Positions 60,292-64,000 of a stretch of 64,000 bases of DNA are shown here, piece by piece. Source of the DNA: Sphingomonas gilva (GTDB lineage: Bacteria > Pseudomonadota > Alphaproteobacteria > Sphingomonadales > Sphingomonadaceae). The first letter of the stretch is position 1, and the number at the start of each line of letters is the position of its first letter. Made by a program: the position numbers and the translations under genes. The notes below the pieces were generated by a model. That model was not told where the DNA came from. It saw nothing but the letters and a program-made list of their open reading frames with translations, and ran no database searches. The stretch lies in assembly GCF_003515075.1 (NCBI RefSeq), contig NZ_QWLV01000002.1, positions 124,001-188,000 of the forward strand. Reading direction: 5' to 3'.

Positions 60292-60437
60292 CGTCACCCC
60301 GGACTTGTTCCGGGGTCCATCGTGCGGCGAGGTTCGCCCTCAGGAATCGGACGCCGCGCTCGCGACGCCATGGTGTCCGAGCTTTGGCTTGCCGGGGGCA
60401 AGCCAAAGCTCGGACACGGAACAAGTCCGGTGTGACG
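60292..60437. repeat. Nested double palindrome
   Basis: Outer arms of 21 bases (60292-60312 and 60417-60437; one mismatch) enclose a perfect inner palindrome of 21-base arms (60373-60393 and 60397-60417) with a GGG loop. The outer arm starts CGTCACCCCGGACTTG, a dispersed sequence common in alphaproteobacteria. It lies downstream of rne. Confidence 0.82.
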
Positions 60438-60507
60438 GGGAATTATGTGATCCTGACGTCTCAGCGCTAACGCCGATCCGTCCTATAATTCCAGCCCCGT
60501 GCGCTTC

Positions 60508-63129
60508 TCAGGCGCCGAAGGTCCGCTGCCACCAGCCGCGGCGCGGCGCGCCGTCCGGGCCGGTTTCGCCCTCGCCCGGTTCGCCATTGGCGTCGTTGGC
60601 CGCGGACGGCGCCTCGGGCGCCGCGTCGGGTTCGGGGGCCGCCTCGGCTTCCGCCTTCTTGCGGCGGGTGCGCTTGGGCTTGGGGGCTTCCGCCTCGGGC
60701 TCGACGGCCGGCGCGACCGGCTCGGCGGAGGTCACCAGCTCTGCCTCGGCATCGGCCTTCTTGCGGCGCGTGCGCTTCGGCTTGGCCGGCGCTTCGGCTT
60801 CGGTTCCGGCCACGGGCTCCGGCGCCGCCTCGACGGCCGGCGCGGCCGCTGCCTCGACGTCGGCCGCGCGGGCGCGAGGCCGGCGGCGGGCGCGCTTGGG
60901 CGCTTCGGCGGGCTCGGCCTCCTCTGCCTGGGCGATCTCGGCGGGCGCGGGCTGCGGCTCGGCAACGGCCGCGACCGCTTCGTCCGACGCCGCCGACGCG
61001 ATGTCGTCCTCGGCGCGGACCTCGCCTTCGCCGCGACGGCCGCCGCGGCGGCCGCGGCGGCGGCGCTTGCGCGGCTCGCCGGAGCGCTCGCCCTCCTCGG
61101 CTTCAGGCCGCTCCTCGGCTTCGACGTCCGTGTCGCCTTCGGCCGATTCGCCCTCCTCGCCGGCTTCGGCCTCGGCGGGCGCTTCCTCGTCGCGGCGGCC
61201 GCGACGGCCGCGACGGCGGCGGCGGCGGCGCGAACGGCCCTCGCCCTCGTCGTCGCCACGCTCGCGGCGGCCCTCCTGGCGATCGGCATCGTCCTCGGCC
61301 TCGACCTCCTCCTCGTCGACTTCCTCGACATAGTCGTCTTCGGGCTCTTCGATCACGGCGGCGATGCGCGGGGCGTGGGCCGGGGGCGGCCCGCCGACAT
61401 CCACGTTCATCCGGGCGCCTTCGGCTTCGCCATCGGCCTGAACCTCGATGGTGACGCCGTAGCGGTCCTCGATCTCGGCGATGTCGGCGCGCTTCTTGTT
61501 GAGCAGGTAGAAGGCCGCTTCCATGCTGGCGCGCAGGCGCAGCTGCGATCCGCGGCCGCGCGCGGCCTCGTCCTCGAGCAGGCGCAGCGCGGACAGGCCG
61601 GCGGACGAGGCGGTGCGCACCAGCCCGGTGCCCTCGCAATGCGGGCAGACGCGGGTGGACGCTTCGAGCACGCCGGTGCGCAGCCGCTGGCGGCTCATCT
61701 CCATCAGGCCGAAGCTGGAGATGCGGCCGACCTGGATGCGCGCGCGATCGTTGGCGAGCGCCGCCTTCATCGCCTTTTCGACCTTCCGGACGTTGGAGTT
61801 GTTGTCCATGTCGATGAAGTCGATGACGACCAGCCCGGCCATGTCGCGCAGGCGGAGCTGGCGGGCGATCTCGGCGGCGGCCTCCAGATTGGTCGCGGTC
61901 GCGGTCTGCTCGATATTGTGCTCGCGCGTGGAGCGGCCCGAGTTGATGTCGATCGACACCAGCGCCTCGGTGGGGTTGATCACCAGATAGCCGCCCGATT
62001 TGAGCTGGACGACGGGGTTGTACATCGCCGCCAGCTGATCCTCGACATGGTTGCGCTGGAACAGCGGCACCGCGTCCGAATAATGCTTCACCCGCTTGGC
62101 GTGGCTGGGCATCAGCAGCTTCATGAAATCCTTGGCGGCGCGATAGCCCTCCTCGCCCTCGACGATCACCTCGTCGATGTCGCGATTGTAGATGTCGCGG
62201 ATCGCGCGCTTGATGAGATCGCTGTCGCCGTAGATCAGCGCCGGCGCCGACGAGGCGAGCGTGGTCTCGCGGATGCCGTCCCACAGCCGCGCGAGATAGT
62301 CGAAGTCGCGCTTGATCTCGGTCTTGGTGCGCGAGAGCCCGGCGGTGCGGACGATGCAGCCCATCGAGGGCGGCAGCTTCAGCTCCGCCATGATCGACTT
62401 CAGCCGCTTGCGGTCGCCCGCGTTCGAGATCTTGCGGCTGATGCCTCCGCCATGCGTGGTGTTGGGCATCAGCACGCAATAGCGCCCGGCGAGCGACAGA
62501 TAGGTGGTCAGCGCCGCGCCCTTGTTGCCGCGCTCCTCCTTGACGACCTGGACCAGCAGCACCTGACGGCGGCGGATCACGTCCTGAATCTTGTAGCGGC
62601 GGCGCAGGTTCATGCGGCGCTGGCGCAGCGCCTCGACCGCGTCGGCGTCGCTGCCGCCCGGCTTCTCGGCGGCGGGGGCGGCCTCCTCGCCGTCCTGCTC
62701 GTCCTCATGGTCATGATCCTCGTCATGCTCATGATCGTCGTGCGCGGCCTCCTCGTCGCGCGGCTCGTCGTCGTCCCCGGCCTCGGCGCGGGCGTCCTCC
62801 TCGGCATCCTCGGCGGCGCGCAGCGCGGCCTCCTCGGCGGCGTGCTCGGCCTCTTCGCGGAGCAGCGCCTCGCGGTCCTCCTTCGGGATCTGGTAGTAAT
62901 CGGGATGGATTTCGCTGAACGCCAGGAACCCGTGGCGGTTGCCGCCATAATCGACGAACGCCGCCTGCAGCGACGGTTCGACCCTGGTCACCTTGGCGAG
63001 ATAGATGTTGCCCTTGAGCTGCTTGCGCTCGGCGCTTTCGAAATCAAACTCCTCGATCCGGTTTCCCTTGACGACGGCCACGCGGGTTTCCTCCCGGTGG
63101 CGCGCGTCGATCAGCATGCGCATTGTCAT
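60508..63129 (-). CDS. rne: Ribonuclease E
   Basis: Major mRNA-processing endonuclease of 873 residues. The N-terminal S1 domain is split by an acidic and His-rich insertion (about residues 85-160, HDDHEHDEDHDHEDEQ) that is seen in alphaproteobacteria. The catalytic DNase-I-like part has the metal region VVIDFIDMDNNSNVRKVE, and the zinc link is CPHCEGTG. The C-terminal half is a disordered scaffold of Glu-rich and Arg-rich blocks. It ends GWWQRTFGA, resembling the PNPase-binding microdomain of Caulobacter RNase E. Start 63129 gives an eight-base spacing from GGAG. Confidence 0.94.
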   Translation of the reverse strand: MTMRMLIDARHREETRVAVVKGNRIEEFDFESAERKQLKGNIYLAKVTRVEPSLQAAFVDYGGNRHGFLAFSEIHPDYYQIPKEDREALLREEAEHAAEEAALRAAEDAEEDARAEAGDDDEPRDEEAAHDDHEHDEDHDHEDEQDGEEAAPAAEKPGGSDADAVEALRQRRMNLRRRYKIQDVIRRRQVLLVQVVKEERGNKGAALTTYLSLAGRYCVLMPNTTHGGGISRKISNAGDRKRLKSIMAELKLPPSMGCIVRTAGLSRTKTEIKRDFDYLARLWDGIRETTLASSAPALIYGDSDLIKRAIRDIYNRDIDEVIVEGEEGYRAAKDFMKLLMPSHAKRVKHYSDAVPLFQRNHVEDQLAAMYNPVVQLKSGGYLVINPTEALVSIDINSGRSTREHNIEQTATATNLEAAAEIARQLRLRDMAGLVVIDFIDMDNNSNVRKVEKAMKAALANDRARIQVGRISSFGLMEMSRQRLRTGVLEASTRVCPHCEGTGLVRTASSAGLSALRLLEDEAARGRGSQLRLRASMEAAFYLLNKKRADIAEIEDRYGVTIEVQADGEAEGARMNVDVGGPPPAHAPRIAAVIEEPEDDYVEEVDEEEVEAEDDADRQEGRRERGDDEGEGRSRRRRRRRGRRGRRDEEAPAEAEAGEEGESAEGDTDVEAEERPEAEEGERSGEPRKRRRRGRRGGRRGEGEVRAEDDIASAASDEAVAAVAEPQPAPAEIAQAEEAEPAEAPKRARRRPRARAADVEAAAAPAVEAAPEPVAGTEAEAPAKPKRTRRKKADAEAELVTSAEPVAPAVEPEAEAPKPKRTRRKKAEAEAAPEPDAAPEAPSAANDANGEPGEGETGPDGAPRRGWWQRTFGA

Positions 63130-63562
63130 TGAAAAATCTCCAGGCGCGCAGGGTCCGTCCCCGGTTCGCGCCGTCAATGTGGATGGCCGCGGAGGCGCGT
63201 TCGCGCCGCCCCCGGCCCCGTGGATGATGGATAATCGCTGCTGCTGCGCGCGCAGCCCCGGCCGTCGGCCGGGCGCCGCCCCGTCCCACGCCGTCGCCGC
63301 GCGGGGCGGGCGATTGCGGGAGGGCAGTGATATGCGACATGCAGCGTCAACCTGTTCGAGTCTGGCCGCGTTTGGCGTCGCGGCCGATCGTTTGCCGGAC
63401 ACGAAAATGCGGCGAAGCATAGTCCCGGCCACAGGTGCCTAGCACCGGGCCGCGGCGGCGGCAACAAATCTGACGCACGGGATTCGCGGGCATCGCCCGC
63501 GGGCGCTTCGGGCCAATTTGCGCTGGACCCGCCGCGCATGGCCGATACATCAGGTGCGCGTG
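63130..63562. other. Divergent control region of rne and the amidase gene
   Basis: 433 bases with no gene seen. It should contain the rne 5' leader, which in other bacteria is the site of RNase E autoregulation. GC-rich stems (for example GGCCGTCGGCC at about 63259-63269) are present, but no defined element was recognised. Confidence 0.5.
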
Positions 63563-64000
63563 ATGGGGACGATCGCCTGGATAATGGCCTGGCTGTTCGG
63601 CGCGCCGGCGGCGGCGCCGGCGGTCGAGCAGGTCCGCGTGGCCGACAATCGCGTGATCATCCGCTTCGACGGCGTGGTCGACGGCGCGAAGAGCTTCCTT
63701 GTCGCCGATCCCGATCGCATCGCCATCGACATCGCGGGCGCGACCGCGGGAGAGTCGGCGCGGGCCGCGGGGCTCGTCGCCGCCGTTCGCCAGGCCGATC
63801 GCCCGGGCGAAGGCGCGCGCATCCTGCTCGACCTCACGCGGCCGGCGATCGTCGGCGGCGGCCGCTTCACCGACGACGGCCGCGGGCTGATCCTCGATCT
63901 GCGGCCGGTCGACGCCGCCGCCTTCGCCAGCGCCGCGCGGGCGGCCGCCGCCAGTTTCTCCAGCCCGGCGGGCGCGCGCGCCAATGCCGACCGCTACAGC
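63563..64000 (+). CDS. N-acetylmuramoyl-L-alanine amidase, N-terminal part (3' end outside window)
   Basis: First 146 codons of an exported protein. A signal peptide (1-18) is followed by an AMIN-type domain (VEQVRVADNRVIIRFDGVVDGAKSFLVADPDRIAIDIAGA) that targets septal amidases of the AmiA/B/C type to peptidoglycan. The catalytic domain lies beyond the window. An in-frame GTG at 63554 could also start it. Adjacency to rne is common in sphingomonads. Confidence 0.75.
   Translation, partial: MGTIAWIMAWLFGAPAAAPAVEQVRVADNRVIIRFDGVVDGAKSFLVADPDRIAIDIAGATAGESARAAGLVAAVRQADRPGEGARILLDLTRPAIVGGGRFTDDGRGLILDLRPVDAAAFASAARAAAASFSSPAGARANADRYS

Larger units (their letters stand above)
59841..60507. 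other. 667-bp intergenic region with repeats and no gene
   Basis: No ORF with family-like composition is seen. It holds repeat C copy 5 (60128-60231) and a nested palindrome (60292-60437). The rest is AT-poor but has no recognisable RNA structure. A short TCCTA/TAGGA palindrome lies near 60047-60058. Confidence 0.6.

Noticed and set aside
60499..63132. An 877-codon open frame antisense to rne
   Set aside because: It follows the reading of rne and contains long Leu/Val/Gly runs caused by the acidic coding strand.

Overview
The window is a GC-rich, gene-dense chromosomal segment that looks like an alphaproteobacterium of the order Sphingomonadales. The evidence is the separate b and b' ATP synthase subunits in an F0-only operon (atpI-B-E-F'-F), an RNase E with an acidic/His-rich insert and a terminal GWW motif, TTG/GTG starts with ATGA-type stop/start overlaps, and several dispersed palindromic repeat families that fill intergenic gaps. 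No phage, IS element, CRISPR array or ribosomal RNA was seen. One tRNA (Arg, anticodon TCT) is present.

Layout: 1-4.3 kb, a truncated GGDEF/EAL protein, parC and a LysR regulator. 4.3-7.6 kb, two tiny ORFs, a lipoprotein esterase coupled to kynureninase, and a Phd/VapC toxin-antitoxin pair with a palindromic operator. 7.7-12.4 kb, purine genes purC, purS and purQ, separated by a Slam-type outer-membrane translocon and its TbpB-like surface lipoprotein. 12.4-17 kb, a queuosine-precursor transporter, tRNA-Arg, an alkyltransferase, a Baeyer-Villiger monooxygenase and a thiolase. 17-19.2 kb, an ArsR-controlled five-gene operon with twin operators and an apparently leaderless promoter. 19.5-24.1 kb, a tandem-PilZ protein and the branched-chain keto acid dehydrogenase genes bkdA1-bkdA2-bkdB. 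24.2-27.5 kb, a serine-protease autotransporter. 27.7-31.6 kb, an acyl-CoA dehydrogenase followed by a compact inositol-phosphate set: CDP-alcohol phosphotransferase, inositol-3-phosphate synthase and a CTP:inositol-1-phosphate cytidylyltransferase-like protein. 31.6-39 kb, an outer-membrane beta-barrel, TadE/TadG-like proteins, parE coupled to a beta-lactamase-like hydrolase, a GNAT and a TM2 protein. 39-46.5 kb, LysR/apaG/metZ, a GT2-GtrA fusion, leuB, recO, and a FemAB-like protein with a polysaccharide deacetylase. 46.5-55.8 kb, a transglutaminase/TPR protein, uvrC, an exported methyltransferase, a DUF6766-like protein, cinA and the ATP synthase F0 operon. 55.8-64 kb, an RcnB-like protein, a prolyl-hydroxylase-like enzyme, DsbA-like and M48 proteins, rne, and the start of an AMIN-domain amidase.

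The strongest leads are: the inositol operon, whose gene content implies CDP-inositol as intermediate and an unknown acceptor; the Slam/lipoprotein pair with a hairpin over its ribosome binding site; and palindromic repeats that have entered coding sequence. One pair of repeats forms about 57 residues of the E2 linker, and another copy supplies the C-termini of two convergent genes. A third family sits within a few bases of stop codons in four of its five copies.
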